Part shown: positions 43,394-53,470 of the stretch, in pieces | How positions within the stretch are numbered: the first letter of the stretch is position 1 | How the letters are laid out: the number at the start of each line of letters is the position of its first letter | From: JACVRW01 sp963739095 | GTDB lineage: Bacteria; Actinomycetota; Thermoleophilia; Solirubrobacterales; Thermoleophilaceae | Direction of reading: 5' to 3' | DNA: 64,000 nucleotides | Assembly: GCA_963739095.1 (NCBI GenBank) | Contig: CAVTZF010000018.1 | Span: 186,001 to 250,000 of the forward strand | Notes under the pieces: model-generated | Database searches by the model: none | The model's input: the letters and a program-made list of their open reading frames with translations, nothing else | What the model was told of the DNA's origin: nothing | Translations under genes and position numbers: made by a program

Positions 43394-45450
43394 TGGAGAA
43401 GCGCGCACAGAGCCTGCTCACCCGCGAGACGCTGATCCCGGCGCTCGTGGCGAGCCTCGCCAAGCTCGACCCGCGGGTCCAGTTCCGCAACCCCGTGATG
43501 TTCGTGGTCGAGGTCGGCGCGGTCATCACCACCTTCGCCTGGCTCAAGCAGGCCTTCGGCGGGGAGCCGCTCGGCGGCGGCGACGAGCCCGCCTGGTTCA
43601 CGTTCACCGTCGCGATCTGGCTGTGGCTGACGGTGGTGTTCGCCAATTTGGCCGAGGCGCTCGCCGAGGGCCGTGGCAAGGCTCAGGCGGCCGCCCTGCG
43701 CTCCATGCGCAGCGACACCGTGGCCAGGCTCCGAGACGGAGGCGAGAGGTCCGCCTCGCAGCTCCAGCGCGGAGACGTCGTGGTGGTCGAGGCCGGGGAG
43801 TTCATCCCGGGCGACGGCACCGTGATCGAGGGCATCGCCTCGGTCGACGAGTCCGCCGTCACAGGCGAGTCGGCTCCGGTGATCCGCGAGTCGGGCGGAG
43901 ACCGCAGCGCGGTCACAGGCGGCACGCGCGTGCTCTCCGACCGGATCGTCGTCGAGATCACCCAGGAGCCGGGCGAGAGCTTCCTCGACCGGATGATCGC
44001 CTTGGTCGAGGGCGCCGAGCGCCGCAAGACCCCCAACGAGATTGCGCTCGGAATCCTGCTCGCCGGCCTCACGCTGATCTTCCTCGTGGTCGTCGTGACC
44101 CTGCGCCCGTTCGCCGACTTCGCCGGCACGAACGCATCGATCACCACGCTGATCGCGTTGCTCGTGTCGCTCATTCCCACCACGATCGGCGCGCTGCTGT
44201 CGGCCATCGGGATCGCCGGCATGGACCGGCTGGTGCGCCGCAACGTCCTGGCGCTCTCCGGTCGCTCGGTCGAGGCCTCGGGTGACGTCGACGTGCTGCT
44301 GCTCGACAAGACCGGCACGATCACGCTCGGCAACCGCGAGGCCACGCAGTTCATCACCATGCCCGGCGTGCAGGAGGCGGACCTGGCCGAGGCGGCTCAG
44401 CTTGCCTCCCTCGCCGACGAGACCCCCGAAGGCCGCTCGATCGTCGTCCTCGCCAAGCAGTACGGGCTGCGCGAGCGGCACTTCGACCCCTCGGCCCGCT
44501 TCGTTCCCTTCTCCGCAGAGACCCGCATGAGCGGGGTTGACCTGGAAGGGACCCGGCTGCGCAAGGGCGCGGGCGACGCGATCGTCCAGTTTGTCTCCGA
44601 TGACGGCGGCCACGCGCCGCCCGAGCTCGACGGTGCGGTGGAGACGATCGCCCGCGAGGGCGGGACGCCGCTCGCGGTGGCACGCGACAATCAGGTGCTC
44701 GGGGTGGTCTACCTCAAGGATGTGGTCAAGGAGGGCATGCGCCACCGCTTCGACCAACTGCGGGCGATGGGCATCCGCACCGTGATGGTCACCGGCGACA
44801 ACCCGCTCACGGCCGCGAAGATCGCCGACGAGTCGGGAGTGGACACCTTCCTCGCGGAGGCTACGCCGGAGAACAAGCTCGACCTGATCCGCGACGAGCA
44901 GCGCGAGGGCCGGCTCGTGGCCATGGCCGGCGACGGCACCAACGACGCCCCCGCCCTGGCTCAGGCCGACGTGGGCGTCGCGATGAACACCGGCACGCAG
45001 GCCGCGCGCGAGGCGGGCAACATGGTCGACCTCGACTCGAACCCGACGAAGCTCATCGAGATCGTCGAGATCGGCAAGCAGCTGCTGATCACGCGCGGCG
45101 CGCTCACGACCTTCTCGGTGGCCAACGATGTGGCGAAGTACTTCGCCATCCTGCCGGCCATATTCGCTGCGACCTACGCCGCGGCTGGGGAGACGAACGG
45201 CCCGCTGGAGTCGCTGAACATCATGAGCCTCGGGACGCCCGAGTCGGCCATCCTCTCGGCGATCATCTTCAACGCGCTGATCATCCCGCTGCTGGTTCCG
45301 CTCGCCCTGCGCGGGGTCCGCTACCGGCCCGTGGGCGCCACGGCCCTGCTGCGGCGGAACCTGCTGATCTACGGGCTCGGGGGCCTGATTGCGCCGTTCG
45401 TGGGCATCAAGCTCCTGGATCTCCTGATCCACAACGTGCTCGGCGCGTAG
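43393..45450 (+). CDS. kdpB: KdpB, P-type ATPase subunit
   Basis: The 685-residue P1A-type ATPase has the actuator motif ESAVTGESAPV, phosphorylated D305 in LLLDKTGTITLGNR, the nucleotide region with KGAGDAI, and the hinge GDGTNDAPALAQADVGVAMN. It hydrolyses ATP to drive K+ uptake through KdpA. No frame break across 2 kb. It overlaps kdpC by one base and is followed by a 42-base spacer with a 7-base hairpin (CGCGGCT/AGCCGCG, 45467-45481) before the KdpD N-terminal gene. Confidence 0.97.
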   Translation: MEKRAQSLLTRETLIPALVASLAKLDPRVQFRNPVMFVVEVGAVITTFAWLKQAFGGEPLGGGDEPAWFTFTVAIWLWLTVVFANLAEALAEGRGKAQAAALRSMRSDTVARLRDGGERSASQLQRGDVVVVEAGEFIPGDGTVIEGIASVDESAVTGESAPVIRESGGDRSAVTGGTRVLSDRIVVEITQEPGESFLDRMIALVEGAERRKTPNEIALGILLAGLTLIFLVVVVTLRPFADFAGTNASITTLIALLVSLIPTTIGALLSAIGIAGMDRLVRRNVLALSGRSVEASGDVDVLLLDKTGTITLGNREATQFITMPGVQEADLAEAAQLASLADETPEGRSIVVLAKQYGLRERHFDPSARFVPFSAETRMSGVDLEGTRLRKGAGDAIVQFVSDDGGHAPPELDGAVETIAREGGTPLAVARDNQVLGVVYLKDVVKEGMRHRFDQLRAMGIRTVMVTGDNPLTAAKIADESGVDTFLAEATPENKLDLIRDEQREGRLVAMAGDGTNDAPALAQADVGVAMNTGTQAAREAGNMVDLDSNPTKLIEIVEIGKQLLITRGALTTFSVANDVAKYFAILPAIFAATYAAAGETNGPLESLNIMSLGTPESAILSAIIFNALIIPLLVPLALRGVRYRPVGATALLRRNLLIYGLGGLIAPFVGIKLLDLLIHNVLGA

Positions 45451-45492
45451 AAGCGCCGGGCGCACGCGGCTGAGCCGCGCCGCATAGGCGCC

Positions 45493-46605
45493 ATGGCGCA
45501 GTCGGGACGCGGCCACTACAAGATCTTCCTGGGGATGGCCGCCGGCGTCGGCAAGACCTACCGCATGCTCCAGGAGGGCCACGCGGCGCTCGCCGAGGGC
45601 CGCGACGTCGTCATCGGCATCCTCGAGACCCACGGCCGCGCGGAGACCGCAGCGCTCGCCGAAGGCCTCGAGGCGATCCCGCGCCGCACGGTCGAGTACC
45701 GCGGTGCCGAGCTCCGCGAGATGGACCTGCCCGCCATCTTCCAGCGCGCACCTGAGCTCTGCCTGATCGACGAGCTCGCGCACACGAACGCGCCCGGCGT
45801 CGAGCACCACAAGCGCTACGAGGACATCGACGACGTCCTCGACGCCGGCATCGACGCCTTCTCGACCGTCAACGTCCAGCACCTCGAGTCCCTGAACGAC
45901 CGGGTGGCGGAGCTGACAGGCGTGCGCGTGCGCGAGACGTTCCCCGACGCGGTGCTCGCCTCGGCCGACGAGGTCGTGCTGATGGACCTGACCCCCGAGG
46001 CGCTGATCCAGCGCCTGCGCGAGGGCAAGGTCTACCCCCAAGAGCGGATCCAGACTGCGCTGAACAGCTTCTTCAAGGTCGAGAACCTGTCCGCGCTGCG
46101 GGAGGTGGCGCTGCGCCAGGTCGCCGAGGAGGTCGAGTCGCGCAGGCTCATAACCCCCGCGGAGGCGCTGGGCACCCGCGAACAGAAGCTCTTCGGCGAT
46201 GCGCCGCAGGCGGTGGCGGATCGCGTGCTCGCGCTGGTCACGCCCGACGAGTCGTCGCAGCGCCTCGTGCGCCGGGCCTGGCGCTCTTCGCAGCGGCTCG
46301 GCGGCGACCTCGACCTGCTCTACATGGCGCCGCCCGGCGAGCCGCCGCGCGGCGAGGAGCGCCAGCAGCTCGAGGAGCTCCGCCGCATGGCGACCCTGCT
46401 CGGCGCCGACCTGATCGTCGAGGAGGGCGACGACCTGGTCGAGGCTGCGGCGCGCGTCGTCGCGGAGCGCGGCACGACCTACGTGTTCATGGGCCAGCCG
46501 CGTCCACGCGGTGCCCTGGCGCGCCTGACGGAGTGGCTGCCAGAGCGGCTGATGCGGCGGCTGCCGGGCGTGGACGTGCGGATCGTTGCGGACCCGCGCG
46601 CCTGA
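45493..46605 (+). CDS. KdpD N-terminal half (KdpD sensor plus Usp domain) as a separate protein
   Basis: The 370-residue product begins HYKIFLGMAAGVGKTYRMLQEGHAAL, the Walker-A-bearing KdpD cytoplasmic domain, continues with VVIGILETHGR, LCLIDELAHTNAPG and KRYEDIDDVLDAGIDAFSTVNVQHLESLND, then a universal-stress-like domain (about 235-370) ending at a real stop. There is no membrane or kinase part. Together with the 468-residue kinase at 36376-37782 it makes up a KdpD of ~838 residues, so I read it as a split KdpD. Such stand-alone KdpD-N proteins are known in some bacteria; pairing with this kinase is inference. Confidence 0.92.
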   Translation: MAQSGRGHYKIFLGMAAGVGKTYRMLQEGHAALAEGRDVVIGILETHGRAETAALAEGLEAIPRRTVEYRGAELREMDLPAIFQRAPELCLIDELAHTNAPGVEHHKRYEDIDDVLDAGIDAFSTVNVQHLESLNDRVAELTGVRVRETFPDAVLASADEVVLMDLTPEALIQRLREGKVYPQERIQTALNSFFKVENLSALREVALRQVAEEVESRRLITPAEALGTREQKLFGDAPQAVADRVLALVTPDESSQRLVRRAWRSSQRLGGDLDLLYMAPPGEPPRGEERQQLEELRRMATLLGADLIVEEGDDLVEAAARVVAERGTTYVFMGQPRPRGALARLTEWLPERLMRRLPGVDVRIVADPRA

Positions 46606-46608
46606 CCG

Positions 46609-47964
46609 TCAGGGCAGCGGGACCTCGTGGTTGCCCGCGAAGACCCCGTCCGGGTCGACCCTCGCCTTCACCTCCTGCAGACGCCGCCACGCATCCGCGT
46701 CAAAGACGCGTGACATGTCGAACTGCTCCTCGACGAAGTTCAGGTACCAGCCGCTCCTCCAGGGCTCCATCACCGTCGCGACGCGATCCACCGCGTTCTT
46801 CATGACGGGGCCGGCCTCGGGGGACATGACGCCGCCCAACGCGAACAGGATGTACTCGCCGTCCATTGCCGCGTAGGCGCCGTGGTGCGGTTGGGAGCGG
46901 CCGAGCGCTCCGCCGAGGTGGCGCATCTCGATCATCAGAAGGGGCGATCCAGAGCCCGCGCCCCCAACCTCGATGAGCGTGTCGACCGCCTCGGCGGACA
47001 GCTCGCCCATGAGGTGATGAGAGGTGGTGTAGGGCAGCGGGTCCTCGGGGTCCATCGCGAGGTAGGACAGGGCCATGGGTGGCACTGTGGCGAAGGTGTC
47101 CATCGCCGGCCCGAGCCGTCGCAGCGGCTCGAGGAAACCGGCGCCGTCCGCCTCTCCGCCGAGCACCGCGGCCGTCACCACCGCGAAGGAGTTGCCACGC
47201 AGCGGATCGGGGATCTCGGGGAGATCCGGAAGCTGCAGCAGCTTGAACACGGAGGTGATCTCCTCGGGCGCGTCCGCGGTGACCTCACGCCACGCATGGA
47301 GCACCTCGTCGCCGCGCTCGAATGGATAGAGAAGCGCCCCGGCGTAGAGCTCGGCGACCGGATAGAGGTCGAACTCGAGCGCCGTGACAACGCCGAAGTT
47401 GCCGCCGCCGCCGCGCAGCGCCCAAAACAGCTCGGGCTCGTTGTCGCGATCGGTCCGAACTAGCTCGCCGTCCGCGGTCACCAGCTCGATCGCCGTGACG
47501 CTGTTCGCCTGCAGGCCGTGCTTGCGCCCGAGCCAGCCCAGGCCGCCGCCGAGCGAGTAGCCGGCTATGCCGACGTCGCGAGCGGAGCCGTGCAGGGCAG
47601 CGAGGCCCCGCTCGGAGAGGTCGTCCACAATGTCGTCCCAGCGAGCGCCCGCGTTCACCCGCGCCTTGCGCGCGTCCGCGTCGATCTCAAAGCCCAGCAT
47701 GGCGTCGGTGCGCAAGAGCAGCGTCGGCCGTTCCCAGTCGAGCGCCTCGGCACCGTGCCCGGTGCGCTGGGCCGCGATCCGCAGGCCCTGCTCGCGCGCG
47801 CGGCGCACGAGCGCCGCCACATCGGCGGCGTCGGCAGGGTGGGCGATCTCCTGAGGCCGCTGATCGACCGCCAGGTTGAAGGCCTGGCGGGCCTGGTCGA
47901 AGCCTGGAGCGCCCGCAGGAATCACTGCGGGCTGGCCGGACGTCCGGCCGCTTGCGATGGTCAT
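46609..47964 (-). CDS. FAD-binding (PCMH/BBE-type) oxidoreductase
   Basis: The 451-residue product has a PCMH FAD domain with AAQRTGHGAEAL (His at the flavin-attachment position), GIAGYSLGGGLGWLGRKHGLQANSVTAIELVTADG, and GGGGNFGVVTALEFDLYPV; the C-terminus carries the BBE motif YLNFVEEQFD. The Cys that gives bicovalent flavin in berberine-bridge enzymes seems replaced (GYSLGG). Substrate unknown. ATG 47964 has GAGGAG a few bases upstream. It converges with the KdpD N-terminal gene with only three bases between stops. Confidence 0.88.
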   Translation of the reverse strand: MTIASGRTSGQPAVIPAGAPGFDQARQAFNLAVDQRPQEIAHPADAADVAALVRRAREQGLRIAAQRTGHGAEALDWERPTLLLRTDAMLGFEIDADARKARVNAGARWDDIVDDLSERGLAALHGSARDVGIAGYSLGGGLGWLGRKHGLQANSVTAIELVTADGELVRTDRDNEPELFWALRGGGGNFGVVTALEFDLYPVAELYAGALLYPFERGDEVLHAWREVTADAPEEITSVFKLLQLPDLPEIPDPLRGNSFAVVTAAVLGGEADGAGFLEPLRRLGPAMDTFATVPPMALSYLAMDPEDPLPYTTSHHLMGELSAEAVDTLIEVGGAGSGSPLLMIEMRHLGGALGRSQPHHGAYAAMDGEYILFALGGVMSPEAGPVMKNAVDRVATVMEPWRSGWYLNFVEEQFDMSRVFDADAWRRLQEVKARVDPDGVFAGNHEVPLP

Positions 47965-48070
47965 GTATCTCCTCAGGGAGAGCGGCGCACGCACGGGCGA
48001 GCGTCAGGGCGCTCGACCAAGGGGCCAGTCTCGGTCGTCGATGGCAACCCGGCCCAGCATAAGCACACCC

Positions 48071-49139
48071 CTACAGACCCGCCACCTCGACCTTCTCCAC
48101 CGCCGGCACGCAGAAGCGCGCGGTGCGCTTGGCCTCGGCGCGGATCTGGGCATGGGCGCGCCCCGGGATGTCCCTATGCGGGATCACGCGCACGCGCGTC
48201 AGCCGCGCCGAGCGCTCGAGTTTCCAGCTGGCCGCCACGCGACCGTCGACCGTGATCGTCTGGTCCCCGCTGAGCGTCAGCCGGAGCGGCTGCAGCTCCG
48301 GCGGAATGATGCGGTCGCGGTCCGCGTAGGCGAGCAGGGGCTGCTCCCAGCGCGAGAGGAAGCGCACGGGCAGCTTCGTGACCGCCGGCGGCAGCGGCGC
48401 GTCCGGCAGGTCGAAGAGCTCGACGTCCTTCTCGTCGCGGTAGGCCACGGTGGTCAGGCGCTCGAGCCCGGCCGCGAAGTCCCGCTGCGCGGCACCGGCC
48501 CAGCTCGCCATGTCGCGCCGCGACGCGGGGCCGAAGGCGGCGAGGTAGCGCTCGACGATGAGCGCAGCCGCGTCCTCCTCCGACGGCAGCGGGCGTTGGT
48601 CGACCACGAAGCTGGAGCGGCGCGGGTCCTTCCAGTGGCCCGCCGGTGGCAGCTGAACCAGCGGCAGCACGTTGCGCGCGAACCAGATCGGCCCCCAGTC
48701 CGTCTCTGCCACGCCGTCGTAGCGCGCGTGCAGGTGCTCCCGGATCTCCGCGTTCGTGCGCGGCCGCCGGAGCCAGCGCCCGAGCTCCTCGACGACCTCG
48801 TCCTCGTCGAGGTGGGTGAACTCCTTGCGCCAGCGCCGCATCCGGGCGGAGGTCGAGAGCCGGTGGTAGGCGAGGTATTCCGCCGCCGCGGCGAGATGCA
48901 GCGTGAGCCGCATGATCGTCGTCTTGACGACCGCGCGCGCGTCGATCGCCGCCTCGAGCTGTGGCGCGCTCGAAGCCGTCAAGCCGCGCGGCGAGCGCGA
49001 TGTAGGGCGCCGGCGGATCCTGCGCCTGGAGCGGTGTGAGGACCCGGATCGCGTCGGCGGGAGCGAGCCGCACCCGCTCGCGCAGCAGCTGCCGCTCGGC
49101 GAGGGCGGCGGTGAGCTCCTTGCGGGTCAGGGTGCGCAC
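48071..49139 (-). pseudogene. AlkZ/YcaQ-like winged-helix DNA-binding protein, frameshifted
   Basis: The N-terminus (VRTLTRKELTAALAERQLLRERVRLAPADAIRVLTPLQAQDPPAPYIALAARLDGFERA) starts at GTG 49139. The rest continues in another frame from about 48965 (PQLEAAIDARAVVKTTIMRLTLHLAAAAEYL ... to 48071). One base indel joins them. The family (HTH_42) includes DNA glycosylases that unhook interstrand crosslinks and alkylated bases, with a QxQ/QxD catalytic motif early on; LQAQDPPAP is visible. Function is likely lost if the frameshift is real. Confidence 0.75.
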
Positions 49140-49229
49140 GGGCGCGCACCCTTGCACATCCCTACGCCGGTTCTTGGCTTGGGTCGCCGGTCTCGCGCCC
49201 CCGAACCCCCGCGACACCTGGCAGGTCCA

Positions 49230-49271
49230 GAAAACAACGGGGCGCGCCGGTCCGGGGGGACCGGCGCGCCC
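49230..49271 (-). terminator. Rho-independent terminator of lon
   Basis: Perfect 14-base inverted repeat (49240-49253 with 49258-49271) around a four-base loop, followed on the minus strand by CGTTGTTTTC. It begins 15 bases after the lon stop. Confidence 0.9.
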
Positions 49272-49285
49272 GTGGTAACCCAGCT

Positions 49286-51574
49286 CTAGGCGAGCGCGGG
49301 GGTCGGCGCAGGCTCGAGAGCGAGGTCGAGCACCTCGCCGATTGTCATCACCGGATGGAAGGTCATCGCTTCGCGGACCTCCTCCGGGACGTCGTCCAGG
49401 TCGGCGCGGTTGCGCTCGGGCAGGATCACGTCGGTGAGTCCGGCGGCGTGCGCGGCCAGCACCTTCTGCTTCAGCCCGCCGATCGGGAGCACGCGACCCT
49501 GCAGCGTGATCTCACCGGTCATGCCGACCGTGTGCTTGACCGGCCGCCCCGACAGGAGCGACGCAAGCGCCGTCGTCATCGTGATGCCGGCGCTCGGACC
49601 GTCCTTCGGGATTGCGCCCGCCGGAATGTGCACATGGAACTCGCGGCCGTCGAAGACGTCCTCGTCGATGCCGAGCCCCTCCGCGTGGCCACGCACGTAG
49701 GAGAGCGCGATGCGCGCGGACTCCTTCATGACGTCGCCGAGCTGCCCGGTCAGGACGAGGCCGTCCTTGCCCTTCATCGAGGTCGCCTCGATGAAGAGGA
49801 CGTCGCCGCCCGCGCCGGTCACCGCCAGGCCCGTTGCCACGCCGGGGGTCGCGGTGCGCTCCGCCGACTCCTGGAAGAAGCGCTGGCGCCCCAGGGCGTC
49901 ACGCAGCTCCGCCTCGCCGATCTCGACGGGCACGGTCACGCTGTCCGAGGCGATCTTCGTCGCCGTCTTACGCAGCACCGTTCCGAGCGTGCGCTCGAGC
50001 GTGCGGACGCCCGCCTCGCGCGTGTACTCGGTCACGATCTGGCGCAGGACGTCGTCGCTGACCGACACCTCGTCCTCGCGCAGGCCGTTGCGCTCGCGCT
50101 GACGCGGCCACAGGTAGCCACGCGCGATCGCGACCTTCTCCTCGCTCGTGTAGCCGTCGAAGCGCACGACCTCCATGCGGTCGAGCAGCGGCAGCGGAAT
50201 CGTCTCCGCCACGTTGGCCGTGGCGATGAAGACGACCTCCGACAGGTCGAGCTCAACGTCGAGGTAGTGGTCGCGGAACGAGTGGTTCTGTGCCGGGTCG
50301 AGCACCTCGAGCAGGGCCGCGCTCGGGTCGCCGCGCCAATCCGCGCCGACCTTGTCGACCTCGTCGAGCATGATCACCGGGTTCATCGTCCCGGCGTCGC
50401 GCAGGGCACGGACGAGCCGGCCCGGCAGCGCGCCGATGTAGGTCCGCCGGTGACCGCGGATCTCGGCCTCGTCACGGACGCCGCCGAGCGACATGCGCAC
50501 GAACTCGCGGCCCGTGGCGCGCGCGATCGACTCGCCGATCGAGGTCTTGCCCGTGCCGGGCGGCCCGATCAGCGTGAGGATGGCGCCGCTCTTCTTGTCC
50601 TCCGCGATGCCGCGCTCCTCGCGCAGCTTGCGGACGGCGATGTACTCGACGATGCGGTCCTTGACGTCCTCGAGGCCCGCGTGGTCCTTGTCGAGGACCT
50701 CACGCGCGTGCACCGGGTCGAGCCGCTCGTCCGAGCGCTTCGACCACGGCACGGCGATCAGCCAGTCGAGGTAGGAGCGGATCATCGAGCTCTCGCCCGA
50801 CTGCTCGCCCATGCGCTCGAAGCGCCCGAGCTCGCGCTCGGCCTGCTCGCGCACCTCGTCCGGCATGCCGGCTTCGGCGATCTTCTTGCGGTACTCCTCG
50901 ACGACCGACGCGTCGTCCTCGCCGAGCTCCTTCTGGATCGACTCCATCTGCTTGCGCAGGAAGTACTCACGCTGCTGCTTCTCGGCGCCGGACTGGACGT
51001 CGTCGCGGATGCGGGCACGAACCTGTAGCTCGGTCATGCGCTCGCGCTGAAGCTCGAGCGCGCGCGCGAGCCGCTCGGTCACGTCGAGCTGCTCCAGCAG
51101 CTCGACCTTGTTCTCGTAGCTGAAGTCGGGCGAGTAGCCGCCCGTGTCGGCCAGGGCGCCGGGCTCGGTGATCGAGCGGACCCAGGCAGAGATGCGACCG
51201 TCGTCGCCGCGCAGCTCGAGGATCTCCTCGACGACCGCGCGGTACTCGCGCTCGAGCTCGCGGGTGCGGCCGTCGACCGGCACTTCGTCCGGATGCGACT
51301 CGACCTGCACACGCAATTCACCCGCCGGACTCGTCTGAGCGGCGCCGATGCGGCCGCGGTAGAGGCCGTCGACCATCACGGCACGCCCGCCTCCGGGCAG
51401 GCGTACGCGCTCGGTCACCGCCGCGACGGTGCCGACGCTCGCGAAATCGTCTCCCTTGCGGGGGACGAGCACTATTCGGTCCTCTTCGCCGGCGTCGATG
51501 GCCAGCGTCAGGGACATATTTGGGAAGACGACTGAGTCGTCAACCGGGATCAGAAGAAGTGTCTCAGTGGCCAT
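49286..51574 (-). CDS. lon: Lon ATP-dependent protease
   Basis: The 762-residue LonA protease has an N-terminal substrate domain (LLLIPVDDSVVFPNMSLTLAID), a helical middle domain, an AAA+ module with GPPGTGKTSIGESIARA and MLDEVDKVGADWRGDP, and a C-terminal protease domain with the S661/K704 dyad in KDGPSAGITM and GGLKQKVLAAH. It degrades misfolded and regulatory proteins in the cytoplasm. ATG 51574 is 14 bases after the stop of the M28 remnant, with a 5-base inverted repeat in between. It ends at a strong terminator. Confidence 0.97.
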   Translation of the reverse strand: MATETLLLIPVDDSVVFPNMSLTLAIDAGEEDRIVLVPRKGDDFASVGTVAAVTERVRLPGGGRAVMVDGLYRGRIGAAQTSPAGELRVQVESHPDEVPVDGRTRELEREYRAVVEEILELRGDDGRISAWVRSITEPGALADTGGYSPDFSYENKVELLEQLDVTERLARALELQRERMTELQVRARIRDDVQSGAEKQQREYFLRKQMESIQKELGEDDASVVEEYRKKIAEAGMPDEVREQAERELGRFERMGEQSGESSMIRSYLDWLIAVPWSKRSDERLDPVHAREVLDKDHAGLEDVKDRIVEYIAVRKLREERGIAEDKKSGAILTLIGPPGTGKTSIGESIARATGREFVRMSLGGVRDEAEIRGHRRTYIGALPGRLVRALRDAGTMNPVIMLDEVDKVGADWRGDPSAALLEVLDPAQNHSFRDHYLDVELDLSEVVFIATANVAETIPLPLLDRMEVVRFDGYTSEEKVAIARGYLWPRQRERNGLREDEVSVSDDVLRQIVTEYTREAGVRTLERTLGTVLRKTATKIASDSVTVPVEIGEAELRDALGRQRFFQESAERTATPGVATGLAVTGAGGDVLFIEATSMKGKDGLVLTGQLGDVMKESARIALSYVRGHAEGLGIDEDVFDGREFHVHIPAGAIPKDGPSAGITMTTALASLLSGRPVKHTVGMTGEITLQGRVLPIGGLKQKVLAAHAAGLTDVILPERNRADLDDVPEEVREAMTFHPVMTIGEVLDLALEPAPTPALA

Positions 51575-51587
51575 TCTGGGTTACCTA

Positions 51588-51602
51588 CTTACGTTGTGTA
51601 AG
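51588..51602. promoter_or_regulatory. Small inverted repeat upstream of lon
   Basis: CTTAC-GTTGT-GTAAG, 14 bases upstream of the lon ATG and overlapping the stop of the M28 remnant. It could be an operator half-site pair for a stress regulator or part of a lon promoter. It is short, so support is weak. Confidence 0.3.
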
Positions 51603-53241
51603 CAATGAGTCTAGCGCCCAGATCGGCGATCAGCGAGGCATTCCGAAACGAAGAGAGGCGGCCGCAGACGCCCCTCTCCAACCTGCGCCAGTCGCCGTCA
51701 GCGGAGGCTGGTGACTTGAAGGCCGGGTCGTAGCCAGGCGTGCCGTTCCTTGCTGTGCCCTGCACGGCCGACGTAGTCATCGCGAACGTCAGAATCGCGT
51801 GCGCGAGGGCGTCCGACATCTCGTAGAGAGCCGTGAGGTTCACGTTCGCGAACGTGTCGCATGCGGCGTGGTAGCACGGGTCGTATGCGACGCCCGCGGT
51901 GCCGCCCCAGATCGCGACCTCGTCCGGCTGCTTTGGGTCCTCCGCGCCGGTGAACAGTCCGCCGGCGGGGATGCCCGCGGCCACGAACGCGTCGTAGTCC
52001 GACCGCCCATCGAAGGCCGTCGGCTTGGTCACGCGCCCGATCGAGTCGAAGTAGTCGACGAACACGTCCTCAACGACGCCCGAGCCGGTCGACCCGGTGG
52101 ACGCGGTGTCCGAGGCATCGCCGTCGTACACGAACCATCGGGCTGTTGGGCGAGCCGCCCATCTCGCAGTTCCGAATCACCGCGATGTCCTTGAGCTCGC
52201 GCGTCGTGCCTGGTCTACGTAGAACTGCGAACGACGAGGTCGGCCTGCCGGCCCCGAACCAGATGAATCGGACCTGGTTGCGCGGCTCGATTCCGAGCTC
52301 CGCCATCTGCAGCGCAGTCTCGAGCTGAGCGGCCGAGCCTGAGCCGTTGTCGTTGATACCGGGCCCCTCGATCACGCTGTCGAGGTGGGCTCCCGACACA
52401 ACGACCCTGTCCGTACGGCCGCCAGTGGTCTGGGCGATCACGTTCTCGCACTCACGAACCTCGGAGACGGTCGGGGCGCTTCCCTGCAGCGTGATCGTGT
52501 GGCCCGCGGCGCGCACGATGCGGCTGAACTGGACGATCGCCGCTCCGTCCTCGATGGGAATCTCGAGCACGGGCACATCCTGCGTGAACGACGCCTGCCC
52601 GAACTCCACAACGGAGCGCTCCGGCATGTGCCCTCGTTGAAGACGATCGGGGCATCCGCCCCGGCCGCGACGGCGTTCGCGTTCTTCACGGAGAAGTCGC
52701 ACGAGCCGAGCTGAACCAGCGCGATGTCGCCGGTGAACCCGGCGAAGTCGGCGGCCTCACAGCCCGAGTTGGAGGTGCCGTCGGGCTGCCCGGCCGGCAG
52801 CGGCACGACCACGTCGACCTCTTGGACCACGCCCGAGAAGGGCCCCGAGCTCGAGTAGTCCATCGTGGAGATGTCCACGCCTCCGCGTGGGTGATCGGGA
52901 AGCCGGCCGAGGTGCCGGTGAGGGTCGCGGGCGCGAGCTCCTCGAAGTAGTTGTATTCGACGGCTGGCGCGTGACTCGTAGCCGGCGTCCTCCATCAGAC
53001 CGGCGACGTAGTCCGCTGACTCGAAATAGCCGGGCGTGCTCGCCTCGCGAGTCCCGCCGTTCGCAGTGGCGATTGCCTGGAACTCGGCTTGATGGGCGCG
53101 AACGCCCTCGACCGTCACGGCATCCGTAAGTGCGCTCGTGTCCGTGGGCGGCGCCGCGCCGGCACCGGGCACCAGGGCAAACGCACCGGTGACCAGCGTC
53201 GCGGCAAGCGCGCACGACAAACGTCTCTTCAACAAGAGAAC
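51589..53241 (-). pseudogene. Secreted M28 aminopeptidase, heavily frameshifted
   Basis: A signal peptide (LLLKRRLSCALAATLVTGAFALVPGAGA), M28 pro-region and catalytic region can be read only by changing frame at least five times: AGYE, then VTRQP, then VEYNYFEELAPATLTGTSAGFPITH, then GVDISTMDYSSSGP, then HMPERSVVEFGQASFTQDVPVLEIP, HLDSVIEGPGINDNGSGSAAQLE, and MYDGDASDTASTG to the end. The metal-site His/Asp segment survives, but the GAEE catalytic glutamates read GAGR. Start near 53241 is uncertain. I call it a pseudogene. Confidence 0.75.
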
Positions 53242-53470
53242 CACTCCCTCTACTCGAGAACCGCGTCCCCATGACGCGGCTCGGGCGGCTCTTACCCCCG
53301 GCTCGCGCTCATGTGTCACACCGCAGTCGGATCAGACACCGCTGGCCGGGGGCGATCAGCGAGGCTCCCCATGACCGCCGATTACCCGGACGGCGACATT
53401 CGGTAGCCTCACGATGCTCGACGAGCTCGGCGCGGCGAGAGGCAGGGTCGTGGCGTGGATCGGCCTGGCG

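Noticed and set aside
43114..46041. A 975-codon open frame on the minus strand opposite kdpC, kdpB and the KdpD half
   Set aside because: It is a mirror of the highly biased codon use of the real genes. The translated sequence is low-complexity, with no motif, while the plus strand has full Kdp signatures.
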